12,742 bases of DNA from Sporomusa silvacetica DSM 10669. GTDB lineage: Bacteria > Bacillota > Negativicutes > Sporomusales > Sporomusaceae. The translations under genes were made by a program, and so were the position numbers. The stretch is from the NCBI RefSeq assembly GCF_002257705.1, contig NZ_LSLK01000064.1, forward strand, positions 1 to 12,742. Reading direction: 5' to 3'. Positions 6,337 to 12,742 of the stretch are shown piece by piece. How positions within the stretch are numbered: position 1 is the first letter of the stretch; the number at the start of each line of letters is the position of its first letter. Below the pieces are notes generated by a model. The model made no database searches, was not told the origin of the DNA, and was given only the letters and a program-made list of their open reading frames with translations.

Positions 6337-7581
6337 TTACTTCCGTGATTTTCTCACTGCAAGAATACGTTGCATTTCATTATAAACAATCATATAGCCT
6401 TCATCTACGCCCATGCCTGGCTTAGCCAGCATTTGTGCTGGTTTAGTAGCCATTGCAAGATGCACACACACTTCTGCTGAACGGTTAGTCTCGTTGCAAG
6501 TACCGCCTTGGTAGGCACCAACACCTTTTTTCTGGCAATACAGTACTGCTTCAATAGTATTGTTTATACCGCCAAGGTCAGGTGTTTTGATTTGCAACAT
6601 GTCGCCTGCGCCTTTATCTGCAAAGTCTTTAATATCTTGGAAAGTATTACACCACTCGTCAGCCACAATTTCAACCTTGATGTTTTCTTTGTGAAGGCGG
6701 GAGGTAATTTCAGCAAGTACTTTAATCTGCTGTTCGCGTTCTTCCACGTCAACAGGACCTTCAATGCGGAGGTGCAAAGGAGCAGCAGCTTTTTCTAACT
6801 GACGGAAATATTCCACCATGCGATCAACGTCATTTTTGAACGCCAAACCAATAGTTCCATAAACGTCAATGTGCAGTACAGGTGCATAGTCAGGCGTAGT
6901 TTTAAGCTTCATAATACGCTCGCGAAGCCAGCCAACGTATTCTAATAGCAGTTCGCCGTTTTCACCCAGTTTTTCCTTAACATTATTAATAAGGCCATGA
7001 GGCAATACTTCGGCATTTTTAATAATCATTTTGTCAACATTATTATACCTGTCATCACCTGACTGAGTAAAGATAGCAATTCCGGTTTCACTTACTTGCG
7101 TCTTATATTCGTCAGCAACAACCTCACACATAAGCTGCTTTTTGGCTTTAGCAACAGCGTCAAGAATGGCTTGGGTCACGCCATAGCGTAGTGCAGTATG
7201 AATGCGTTTGCCATTTTCGTCGTTCAAATTGTCGATTTCTTCGGCCAGTTCTTTGAAGGAATTCAGTTCGCGGCCAATTAGGCGAGGCTTAATCATTTTA
7301 TCAATAACTGGGATAAAGTCTTCAGCCAAGAACAATGGGTCACGTCCGCCTGCACCGCTGTACTGAACAGCTGCACAATCACCATAACCGATTTGGCCAT
7401 CTTCCACAATGATCATAACCGACACAGCTTCACCAGCTTGACGTACCGCTTTGAAACCATCAGTAACCGGTTTTCCAATATAGGTAAAGCCATCATGTTC
7501 AGCACCTGCTTTAATAGCTCTTTGATCATCAAAATAAAAGCCAGTACGGCCTTTTGAGCAAACTACGTCAAGTATTTTCAT
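6337..7581 (-). CDS. mal: Methylaspartate ammonia-lyase
   Basis: It removes ammonia from (2S,3S)-3-methylaspartate to give mesaconate, the second step of the methylaspartate route. The 414-residue enolase-superfamily protein has the three Mg2+ ligands Asp239 (HIDVYG), Glu274 (RIEGP) and Asp308 (VADEW), the catalytic Lys332 in QIKTPDLGG and His195 in LPHGLINNV. These correspond, shifted by one, to the D238/E273/D307, K331 and H194 known for the Clostridium tetanomorphum enzyme. The frame is open upstream to 7638, but the ATG at 7581 is chosen because AAAGGAG lies 8 nt before it and the family starts MKI. An 80-nt gap separates it from glmE, the longest within the mutase block; I see no terminator or clear promoter there. 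Confidence 0.97.
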   Translation of the reverse strand: MKILDVVCSKGRTGFYFDDQRAIKAGAEHDGFTYIGKPVTDGFKAVRQAGEAVSVMIIVEDGQIGYGDCAAVQYSGAGGRDPLFLAEDFIPVIDKMIKPRLIGRELNSFKELAEEIDNLNDENGKRIHTALRYGVTQAILDAVAKAKKQLMCEVVADEYKTQVSETGIAIFTQSGDDRYNNVDKMIIKNAEVLPHGLINNVKEKLGENGELLLEYVGWLRERIMKLKTTPDYAPVLHIDVYGTIGLAFKNDVDRMVEYFRQLEKAAAPLHLRIEGPVDVEEREQQIKVLAEITSRLHKENIKVEIVADEWCNTFQDIKDFADKGAGDMLQIKTPDLGGINNTIEAVLYCQKKGVGAYQGGTCNETNRSAEVCVHLAMATKPAQMLAKPGMGVDEGYMIVYNEMQRILAVRKSRK

Positions 7582-7661
7582 TATATAATCTCCTTTATTG
7601 ATCTCATATTTAGTAGGAAGGCGAAATGCTAGATTCATTATATGGATAGGTTCTAGTGATT

Positions 7662-9113
7662 TTAACGCGGACGACCTACCAGATTGCCTTTGGAAATAGC
7701 ATAAATATCATCAATAACCATTTGGAAGCTAGGCGCACGCCCTTCGGCTTTGGCCCGCTCTGCTATTTTTTCCTGGTGGAAAGCAACAAGGTCTGGAGTA
7801 AATGGCAGGTTGCCAACCTCGAACAAACGTACAGCACCGTTATTATCGCGGGCAGGCAGGATTTTATTCAAACTGAATTTGCTTGGAGCAAATGGTACGT
7901 CAAGAACACCAGCTTCGAAAGCGCGAACAGAACCAACCGCATAATCGCCATTACCCAATTCAAGTACCTTGTCAAGAATGCAGCGAGTTTCAGCTTTAAT
8001 GATATTAATTTCTGCCTGCAGCTCACTGGTCAGCGGGAATGCCTGATCTTTGAGCATATTAATCATTTGCTTGGTCGTTCTAAGACCTTGAGCATTGGCC
8101 TCTTTCGTAGGAATACCCAGCGCCTCATGCGGAGTTTTAACAATAACCTTGGTAGCTTTAGCCAGTATTGCCGTTGCTGCACCCCAAGAAATAACGCCAA
8201 AGGCTTTGGCCTCATCCTGTGGGAAACCACCCATCCACTGATGGAATACGGTAGTAAGTACACAATCGCCATAACCATGTTTAGCCATATATTCTTCCGC
8301 AAGCTGTTCAAGTGCTTTAATAGCTGCAATATCTTGAATTAAATTGCCACATTGGCCATAACCTAAGGTAATATTCTTTACCCCTTGCTCAGCGGCCAGA
8401 ATACCTTCGATGATAGCAACAGCATGGGAAACGCTAGGCGGCACCAAAGTACCAGTCAGTGGACCAAATGGCTCCCGGTTAATCTCAATCCCATGTTCAG
8501 CATACAATCCAATCATGCGATCGCAATACTGCCAATCAAAAATCGTTTTTTCCAAAGATACACTCTTAGCATAAGGGATATTATAGGAAATACCGCCGCC
8601 TTCATAGGAAGTATAACCAGCAGCAATAGTAATCTCGCCTAAGAGACGGGCATCCGGGGTACCATGACGAACCTGCAGCGGAGCATCAACACTTTCAACA
8701 ACCCGGCGTACGCCAGCTACACCATGGTTAACGGCCGGAAAGCCATTTAATAACGAACGTCCAGCTTTAAGACTTTCATCAATGCCTTTTTGACAAGCTT
8801 CATATTGGTTCTGACGAGTGTAGCTGTCAATGGTGGTTGGCAGCAGGTCGGCTTCTCCTTCTTTTTTCAAGAAGTTCAATAGATTAATATGTTCATCAAT
8901 AAGAGCAACACCAGCGCGCGGTTGCGTCAGTGTTTCGCCATTTTTCTTAGCTTTAACCAGACGTTTAGCAAAATGACGCTTGGCAGGAATGGTTTCATGA
9001 TATTTTACAGCTTCTTCAAAATTAACGTCTTTACCAGTCGGCCATTGGTTGAGAACCTCTTGGCGAATGGCATTAAACTCGTCATGAGTCCACTTTTTAT
9101 TTTTAAGTTCCAT
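7662..9113 (-). CDS. glmE: Glutamate mutase (methylaspartate mutase) large subunit, epsilon
   Basis: GlmE is the substrate-binding TIM-barrel subunit of adenosylcobalamin-dependent glutamate mutase, which rearranges L-glutamate to (2S,3S)-3-methylaspartate. It has 483 residues, the length of the Clostridium cochlearium subunit. The residues known to hold glutamate and cobalamin there are at the same numbers: Arg66, Arg100 and Arg149 (the arginine claw), Glu171, Tyr177, Tyr181 and Lys326. This strongly argues for an active enzyme with the same substrate. The ATG follows GAGGAGG by about 9 nt. The gap to glmL is 23 nt. It must assemble with GlmS at the cobalamin. Confidence 0.98.
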   Translation of the reverse strand: MELKNKKWTHDEFNAIRQEVLNQWPTGKDVNFEEAVKYHETIPAKRHFAKRLVKAKKNGETLTQPRAGVALIDEHINLLNFLKKEGEADLLPTTIDSYTRQNQYEACQKGIDESLKAGRSLLNGFPAVNHGVAGVRRVVESVDAPLQVRHGTPDARLLGEITIAAGYTSYEGGGISYNIPYAKSVSLEKTIFDWQYCDRMIGLYAEHGIEINREPFGPLTGTLVPPSVSHAVAIIEGILAAEQGVKNITLGYGQCGNLIQDIAAIKALEQLAEEYMAKHGYGDCVLTTVFHQWMGGFPQDEAKAFGVISWGAATAILAKATKVIVKTPHEALGIPTKEANAQGLRTTKQMINMLKDQAFPLTSELQAEINIIKAETRCILDKVLELGNGDYAVGSVRAFEAGVLDVPFAPSKFSLNKILPARDNNGAVRLFEVGNLPFTPDLVAFHQEKIAERAKAEGRAPSFQMVIDDIYAISKGNLVGRPR

Positions 9114-9136
9114 GTGGCAAAAGCCTCCTCTAATCT

Positions 9137-10519
9137 CTATTTGTTAACAATATATTTTTTCATCATTCGTACAGCAACTGCTGGGTATTCTTCACCCAAT
9201 AACCCCATTGATGCCATAATGTAGTCCTTATCAATAAAAAATTCAGGCTGCTGAGGCTTAAGTACTTGAGGGGTGGTTTCATCAAACACAATGCCCTTCA
9301 ATATTTCCTCAGGCTTATGATGGTTGACAATAACCCCACCAGTGCCAATTACAGTGGCCACTTTGGTCAAATCCTTACCTGTCTGAACATGGCTTATACC
9401 AAAAGGCGTAAAATAGGTTTCCAGATGACCAACATGCCTATCTGCGCTCAACCGTACACAGGCTTTACCCATAGCAATCTCAATATTGTCTTCGGCATCT
9501 GTTTGTGGCAGATAGTCAATATCGGCTTCCACTTTAGCAATATAGGCAACTACTTCTTCCGGCGAACTTCCAGCATAGCTGGCAATCATCTGGGCTCCGG
9601 CTGCCCTCAGGAGCGCCCCAGCACTATAACGCATACCCAGATCACCCTCAACCGTGCGTTTACCAAAAGGTTCAGACAAACCTTTGAGCGACACCCCGCT
9701 AGCTGTAGGATCACCTTTGGCGATAGAATACACATCAGTAGTAGCCCCACCAATATCCATGACCATCAAATCGCCCAATCCCGGCTCTCCGTCCCCGCCT
9801 TGACTTAATAGTTCAGAGGCTGTAAGAACGGCGGCTGGTGTTGGCATAACCAACCGGTCAACCATTTTATTCGCGCGATTTAATCCTTTGGCTACGGTTA
9901 TCCGCTTCAAAAAAATGTCACGAATAACAATACGGGCGGGCTCAATATTGAGTTCATCCAACTTAGGCATGACGTTTTCAGTAGGCCGAACTTCCGTAAT
10001 CTTTTCCGATAGAATTTTGACAACTTTGGGTGTAACTGATTTGTTGCCAGCCACCACCACTGGTACATCCATTTTCAGTCCGGCGAGCATTTCGGCATTA
10101 TGCATAATAACTTTCTGATTGCCACCATCAGTCCCGCCAGCAAGGAGAATGATATCAGGCTTTAGTTCTTCGATTTCTTCGATCTCATATTCACTTAGTT
10201 CGTGAGTAAATACCTTTAGCACCTTAGCACCAGCACCTAATGCGGCTCGTTTGGCTGCTTCGGCAGTCATCTCTGGCACTAAGCCAACAGCTATCATTTT
10301 CAGTCCACCCGCAGCGCTTGAGCAACCTAACACTTTGCTAAATTCAAGCTTACCTGTTTTCGCAAACAAGGCCGACAGCGCCTGATTGAGACCATCCATA
10401 ATATCTGTTTCAACCGTTGTGATACCCCTGGCTGTGCCTAATACTTTTTCTCGATCAACATCTACTGCCGTAATTTTGGTATAAGTACTACCAAAATCAA
10501 TAAGTAAAATGTTATTCAA
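9137..10519 (-). CDS. glmL: GlmL/MutL-type ATPase linked to glutamate mutase, TTG start
   Basis: A 460-residue protein of the MutL/GlmL family (the glutamate-mutase protein, unrelated to DNA mismatch repair MutL). It has actin/Hsp70/sugar-kinase ATPase signatures: the phosphate-1 loop LIDFGSTYTK at 6-15, LLAGGTDGG at 125-133, phosphate-2 LMVMDIGGATTDVYS at 251-265 and ATVIGTGG near 390. Its position between glmS and glmE is the usual one. By analogy with reactivases of other B12 enzymes it may exchange damaged cofactor or aid assembly, but its exact role is not established. The start is TTG at 10519: the family N terminus begins there, AAGGGG lies 9 nt upstream, and no in-frame ATG or GTG fits. 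Confidence 0.93.
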   Translation of the reverse strand: MNNILLIDFGSTYTKITAVDVDREKVLGTARGITTVETDIMDGLNQALSALFAKTGKLEFSKVLGCSSAAGGLKMIAVGLVPEMTAEAAKRAALGAGAKVLKVFTHELSEYEIEEIEELKPDIILLAGGTDGGNQKVIMHNAEMLAGLKMDVPVVVAGNKSVTPKVVKILSEKITEVRPTENVMPKLDELNIEPARIVIRDIFLKRITVAKGLNRANKMVDRLVMPTPAAVLTASELLSQGGDGEPGLGDLMVMDIGGATTDVYSIAKGDPTASGVSLKGLSEPFGKRTVEGDLGMRYSAGALLRAAGAQMIASYAGSSPEEVVAYIAKVEADIDYLPQTDAEDNIEIAMGKACVRLSADRHVGHLETYFTPFGISHVQTGKDLTKVATVIGTGGVIVNHHKPEEILKGIVFDETTPQVLKPQQPEFFIDKDYIMASMGLLGEEYPAVAVRMMKKYIVNK

Positions 10520-10534
10520 AGCACAAGACCCCTT

Positions 10535-10945
10535 TTATTTCAAATCCTCTTTCATGTCTGCAATCACTATGTCAGGTAATGTACCTGGCTGATACACCCG
10601 ATTATATCCCATGTCGAGGAACTTTTTCTCAACCTCTTTAAAGTCTGTTTTACCAACAACCAGGTTGCCACCAACATAGAGCATGATATCTTCGATACCG
10701 GCTTCGCGGCAGCGATCTCTTAGTCCGCGACAATCAATTTCACCATGACCATAAAGCGAAGCTACCAGGATTGCTTTAGCATCAGTTTCAATAGCTGCGT
10801 TAACAAATTCTTCCTGTGGAACCAGAACACCTAGATTTATTACTTCATAACCCGCTGCTGTAATAGCATGGTTGAGGATTTTGTTGCCGACAGCATGACA
10901 GTCAGCTCCAATTACACCTAATACAACCTTTACCTTATTTGCCAT
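10535..10945 (-). CDS. glmS: Glutamate mutase (methylaspartate mutase) small subunit, sigma
   Basis: GlmS carries the adenosylcobalamin of glutamate mutase. The 136-residue flavodoxin-like B12-binding domain shows the base-off/His-on motif DCHAVG (Asp15, His17, Gly20), SLYGHGEIDCRGL (63-75), where serine and tyrosine line the nucleotide tail pocket, and YVGGNLVVGK (90-99). The frame can begin at a GTG at 10951, but the ATG at 10945 is preferred: GGAG lies 8 nt before it, while it would be only 2 nt before the GTG. The ribosome site overlaps the end of the regulator gene; the intergenic gap is 5 nt. This gene is glutamate mutase glmS, not glucosamine-6-phosphate synthase or its ribozyme. Confidence 0.97.
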   Translation of the reverse strand: MANKVKVVLGVIGADCHAVGNKILNHAITAAGYEVINLGVLVPQEEFVNAAIETDAKAILVASLYGHGEIDCRGLRDRCREAGIEDIMLYVGGNLVVGKTDFKEVEKKFLDMGYNRVYQPGTLPDIVIADMKEDLK

Positions 10946-10950
10946 TTTCA

Positions 10951-11937
10951 CTACTCCTTTGCTTTATCAGTCTCGGCAACCAACCGGCTAGCAACCTGCT
11001 GGAGCGATCCCTGGTCGATTTCATAATAAAAAGTGATGATATCCTGTGTTGCACTTGCTACTTGCCGCACGACATTCTGCAAATCCCAGGCAGTAATAAC
11101 CGCATTATAGTTGACTATACCTGCCCTTATTTGTTCCCGGTCTTCCCCGAGATAAGGCATTAGCTTAACAGCGTTACATCCAATCTTAGCAAGAAGCTGT
11201 TCCAGAGCATCAATAAAACCCTGTGTTTTGGCAATAACAGCCACCTCACTACCAATCGGTAAACGGGCTAGTTTGATTACCGCCTCCAGGTTTGGCGTGG
11301 TAGCCACAGCCATCAACTTGGGACTGTTGCCAAGAATCTCAGTTACTGCAGACTGGTGATCCATTGTTGTTACCACTAAATCACAAGCCTCAAGATACTC
11401 AGTTCTTACAGCACCTGTTGATAATTGGAGTAGCGTAACCGCTTCAAAGTGCGCATTCGCTACTTGCCCAAGCTGATCGATAAATCGTTCACCATATTCC
11501 TGTGTCCCCTCTACGACAGCCACCCTGAGTTGACGAGTTGCTAGTTCCCGTTCTTTGGCGCGAATGGCAGTAATAGTAGCAAATTGCTCAACAGTAAAGC
11601 CAAGCTCAACCACCTGAGTCATAGCTGAGTCAATAACCTTGAGTGCTCGTTCAAGTCGGCTACCAGCAATGTCAGCACCAGCGGCTGTTATATCAGCCGT
11701 CTGGGCACGCACAAAAGTACCTCGCCCTTGTTCGGAATCAAGAACCCCTTCCAAAAGCAGTTCCTTATACGCAGCACTGACAGTGTTACGACTAATCCCT
11801 AGCTGCTCTGATAATTGACGTTCGGCAGGCAGTTTATCACCTGGTTTGTAATAACCCATTTTTATTTTGTCTAGAACATACGCTTTTACTTGAAGGTAAA
11901 TAGGTACACCAATTTTTTGTACAATCACATTTATCAT
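10951..11937 (-). CDS. GntR-family transcriptional regulator with large C-terminal sensor-like domain
   Basis: Starting at the ATG at 11937 the protein has 328 residues. Residues 9-75 form a GntR winged helix-turn-helix (PIYLQVKAYVL, GDKLPAERQLSEQLGISRNT, then GVLDSEQGRGTFV). From about residue 140 a domain of alternating strands and helices (LRVAVVEGTQ, LVVTTMDH, VAVIAKTQGF) resembles a periplasmic-binding-protein-like sensor fold, not the usual short FadR or UTRA effector domains. It is the first gene of the methylaspartate operon and sits directly behind a palindromic operator, so it probably controls itself and the pathway. An effector such as glutamate, methylaspartate or mesaconate is inference. 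The frame is open to 12006, but that longer start would make the operator coding and lies upstream of the predicted transcription start. Confidence 0.88.
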   Translation of the reverse strand: MINVIVQKIGVPIYLQVKAYVLDKIKMGYYKPGDKLPAERQLSEQLGISRNTVSAAYKELLLEGVLDSEQGRGTFVRAQTADITAAGADIAGSRLERALKVIDSAMTQVVELGFTVEQFATITAIRAKERELATRQLRVAVVEGTQEYGERFIDQLGQVANAHFEAVTLLQLSTGAVRTEYLEACDLVVTTMDHQSAVTEILGNSPKLMAVATTPNLEAVIKLARLPIGSEVAVIAKTQGFIDALEQLLAKIGCNAVKLMPYLGEDREQIRAGIVNYNAVITAWDLQNVVRQVASATQDIITFYYEIDQGSLQQVASRLVAETDKAKE

Positions 11938-11944
11938 CCCAACC

Positions 11945-11970
11945 AATTGGATTAATGGATTAATCCAATT
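11945..11970. promoter_or_regulatory. 26-bp inverted-repeat operator for the GntR regulator
   Basis: A perfect 12-bp inverted repeat: AATTGGATTAAT, central GG, then ATTAATCCAATT. It lies 7 bp upstream of the regulator ATG and directly after the predicted -10 region, where a bound dimer would block transcription of the whole operon. Length, symmetry and AT-richness fit a GntR dimer site. The match to the encoded regulator is inferred from position only. Confidence 0.7.
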
Positions 11971-11977
11971 TTGTTTT

Positions 11978-12014
11978 ACAATATTATTATTACATAGCAT
12001 GTGCAAAAAAGCAA
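11978..12014 (-). promoter_or_regulatory. Probable operon promoter for the regulator and methylaspartate genes
   Basis: Two overlapping minus-strand arrangements are plausible: TTGCAC (12006-12001), 17-bp spacer, TATTGT (11983-11978); or TTGCTT (12014-12009), 16-bp spacer, TAATAA (11992-11987). Both place the transcription start between the promoter and the start codon, at or just before the inverted repeat at 11945-11970. The region is AT-rich and lies between the rRNA-operon terminator and the regulator. I cannot choose between them by eye. Confidence 0.45.
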
Positions 12015-12067
12015 GAAAATTCTACAGAAATCTACTTTTCTAATTATTTACTGCTGACGGCAATGAT

Positions 12068-12119
12068 AAAAACACAGAAAGAGGCTATGTTGAAACGTAA
12101 GTTTCAACATAGCCTCTTT
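12068..12119 (-). terminator. Strong intrinsic terminator of the rRNA-tRNA operon
   Basis: The arms 12119-12101 and 12096-12078 form a perfect 19-bp stem (AAAGAGGCTATGTTGAAAC pairing with its complement) with a TTAC loop on the minus strand. A T5 run at 12072-12068 follows shortly after CTGTG. It lies about 18 nt past the tRNA-Met CCA end and insulates the methylaspartate operon from rRNA transcription. The stem is symmetrical, but the plus-strand tail lacks a good T run, so it is assigned to the minus strand. Confidence 0.88.
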
Positions 12120-12136
12120 CTATCAAATAAGCAATT

Positions 12137-12213
12137 TGGTGGCGGCACAGGGATTTGAACCCCGGACACTTCGGGTATGAACCGAATGCTCTAGCCAACT
12201 GAGCTACGCCGCC
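12137..12213 (-). tRNA. tRNA-Met (CAT anticodon), probably elongator
   Basis: The cloverleaf is complete. Acceptor GGCGGCG pairs with TGCCGCC (one G-U), the D arm is GCTC/GAGC, anticodon stem TTCGG/CCGAA carries loop TTCATAC with anticodon CAT, the T arm is CGGGG-TTCAAAT-CCCTG, and A73 is followed by an encoded CCA (77 nt). The Watson-Crick first acceptor pair argues against an initiator tRNA. The GGCGGCG acceptor fits elongator Met better than the CAT-anticodon isoleucine tRNA, but that identity cannot be excluded without knowing C34 modification. Confidence 0.95.
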
Positions 12214-12313
12214 ATTACATCAAGTAATCCTTAGCTTCAGGTGGGATTTTAACCTCATCTAAAGCTTAGTCGAACTCATCCAATAACTTGGTCATCGGAT
12301 ATAGTGATTATAA

Positions 12314-12341
12314 ATGCCAAGCGAGTTGCCTCGTTTGGCAT
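12314..12341 (-). other. Hairpin with GCAA tetraloop in the tRNA-Asn to tRNA-Met spacer
   Basis: On the minus strand ATGCCAAACGAG pairs with CTCGCTTGGCAT across a GCAA loop: 11 pairs with one A-C mismatch, capped by a stable GNRA tetraloop. It starts 8 nt after the tRNA-Asn CCA end. No T tract follows, so it is not a terminator; a processing site or spacer-RNA stabiliser is possible. The rest of the 135-nt spacer (12214-12348) shows no gene that I recognise and no 5S rRNA. Confidence 0.55.
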
Positions 12342-12348
12342 CTATAAA

Positions 12349-12424
12349 TGGCTCCTCGAGTAGGACTCGAACCTACGACAAATCGGTTAACAGCCGATTG
12401 CTCTACCAGCTGAGCTATCAAGGA
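12349..12424 (-). tRNA. tRNA-Asn (GTT anticodon)
   Basis: A complete 76-nt cloverleaf. Acceptor TCCTTGA pairs with TCGAGGA (one G-U), the D arm is GCTC/GAGC, anticodon stem ATCGG/CCGAT carries loop CTGTTAA with anticodon GTT, the T arm is GTAGG-TTCGAGT-CCTAC, and G73 is followed by encoded CCA. G73 and GTT are the normal asparagine identity elements. It lies about 105 nt after the 23S end, in the same transcript. Confidence 0.97.
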
Positions 12425-12506
12425 ATATTAAATCAGGTAAACATCTTGCTAAAGTATGTTCCCTAAAAACTTCACAGAAGAAAGACTGCGCATTAGGATT
12501 TACAAT

Positions 12507-12525
12507 GTTTGCACTTCATGCAAAC
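12507..12525 (-). other. Small hairpin just after the 23S rRNA 3' end
   Basis: GTTTGCA and TGCAAAC form a perfect 7-bp stem with a 5-nt loop, directly after the 23S 3' end. No T run follows. It may take part in processing the 23S tail. The rest of the spacer to tRNA-Asn (12425-12506) shows no recognised gene. Confidence 0.4.
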
Positions 12526-12529
12526 GAGG

Positions 12530-12742
12530 TTTAAGTCAAGTCCTCGGCCTATTAGTACCAGTCAGCTGCATGGATTACTCCACTTCCACATCTGGCCTAT
12601 CTACCTTGTAATCTACAAGGGGCCTTACTTCTTTCGAATGACAGACCTCATCTTAAGGCTGGTTTCACGCTTAGATGCTTTCAGCGTTTATCCTTTCCGA
12701 ACGTAGCTACCCAGCTCTACTCCTGGCGGAATAACTGGTACA
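12530..12742 (-). rRNA. 23S rRNA, 3' end (partial, runs off the window)
   Basis: The minus strand carries conserved 3'-terminal 23S segments: AACGCTGAAAGCATCTAAGC, GTGAAACCAGCC, CTGACTGGTACTAATAGGCC and the terminal GAGGACTTGACTTAA, which would pair with the 5' end of the molecule. About 213 nt are present. The 3' end is set at roughly 12530 by comparison with remembered Firmicute 23S ends and could be off by several bases. Apparent protein frames here are spurious. Confidence 0.95.

Noticed and set aside
7582..7638. Longer methylaspartate ammonia-lyase start at 7638
   Set aside because: The frame is open, but a good AAAGGAG lies inside this stretch exactly 8 nt before the ATG at 7581, where the known family proteins start.
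7656..8342. 228-codon plus-strand frame opposite glmE
   Set aside because: The peptide resembles no family I know and lies wholly antisense to a gene with all its catalytic residues intact.
10535..10945. glmS read as glucosamine-6-phosphate synthase or its ribozyme
   Set aside because: The product is a 136-residue cobalamin-binding domain with the DxHxxG motif; the shared symbol is a coincidence of naming.
11938..12006. N-terminal extension of the GntR regulator from an ATG at 12006
   Set aside because: It lies upstream of the predicted -10 region, would make the palindromic operator coding, lacks a Shine-Dalgarno, and the family begins near the ATG at 11937.
11938..12077. Cobalamin riboswitch controlling the B12-dependent mutase operon
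   Set aside because: Only about 140 nt separate the rRNA terminator from the regulator start, much of it promoter and operator; no B12-box sequence is visible.
12214..12348. 5S rRNA in the tRNA-Asn to tRNA-Met spacer
   Set aside because: Length is about right, but the conserved CCGAAC...GGAAGTTAAG core is missing and part of the spacer is a simple GNRA hairpin.
1..12742. CRISPR array or phage genes
   Set aside because: No regularly spaced repeats and no phage structural or integrase genes were seen; the IS607-like fragment is the only mobile sequence.

Overview
The window looks like the chromosome of an anaerobic, amino-acid-fermenting Firmicute. A Clostridia or Negativicutes member is likely, but this comes from gene content only and no marker here fixes the genus. 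It carries a nearly complete set of genes for fermenting glutamate by the coenzyme-B12-dependent methylaspartate route, plus the distal end of an rRNA operon. Every gene I can support is on the minus strand, so the text reads from high to low coordinates.

Right end (about 12.74 to 12.07 kb): the last ~210 nt of 23S rRNA, tRNA-Asn(GTT), tRNA-Met(CAT) and a strong 19-bp intrinsic terminator. No 5S rRNA lies between 23S and the terminator. Both spacers contain hairpins.

Centre (about 12.0 to 5.39 kb): a promoter and a 26-bp inverted-repeat operator precede a GntR-family regulator with a large C-terminal sensor-like domain. It is followed, almost without gaps, by glutamate mutase small subunit (glmS), the MutL/GlmL-type ATPase (glmL), glutamate mutase large subunit (glmE), methylaspartate ammonia-lyase (mal), and an uncharacterised protein joining a P-loop to a tRNA-synthetase SAD-like zinc domain. 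These enzymes convert L-glutamate to (2S,3S)-3-methylaspartate and then to mesaconate plus ammonia. A terminator-like hairpin with a T8 tract closes this segment.

Left-centre (about 5.31 to 1.53 kb): citD, citE, citF and citC, encoding a three-subunit citrate-lyase-type enzyme and its acetylating ligase. Next to the methylaspartate genes, the lyase may well act on citramalate (giving acetate and pyruvate) rather than citrate. Mesaconase, needed to join the two halves, is not in the window; nor are CitX and CitG, which make and attach the lyase prosthetic group.

Left end (about 1.52 to 0 kb): a malic enzyme with its own good promoter, an apparently ownerless Shine-Dalgarno sequence, and the start of an IS607-family transposase running off the edge. 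The element may have landed between the operon and its next gene. The most novel item is the P-loop/SAD-like protein. The pathway itself is known, but this protein's role is not evident from sequence.
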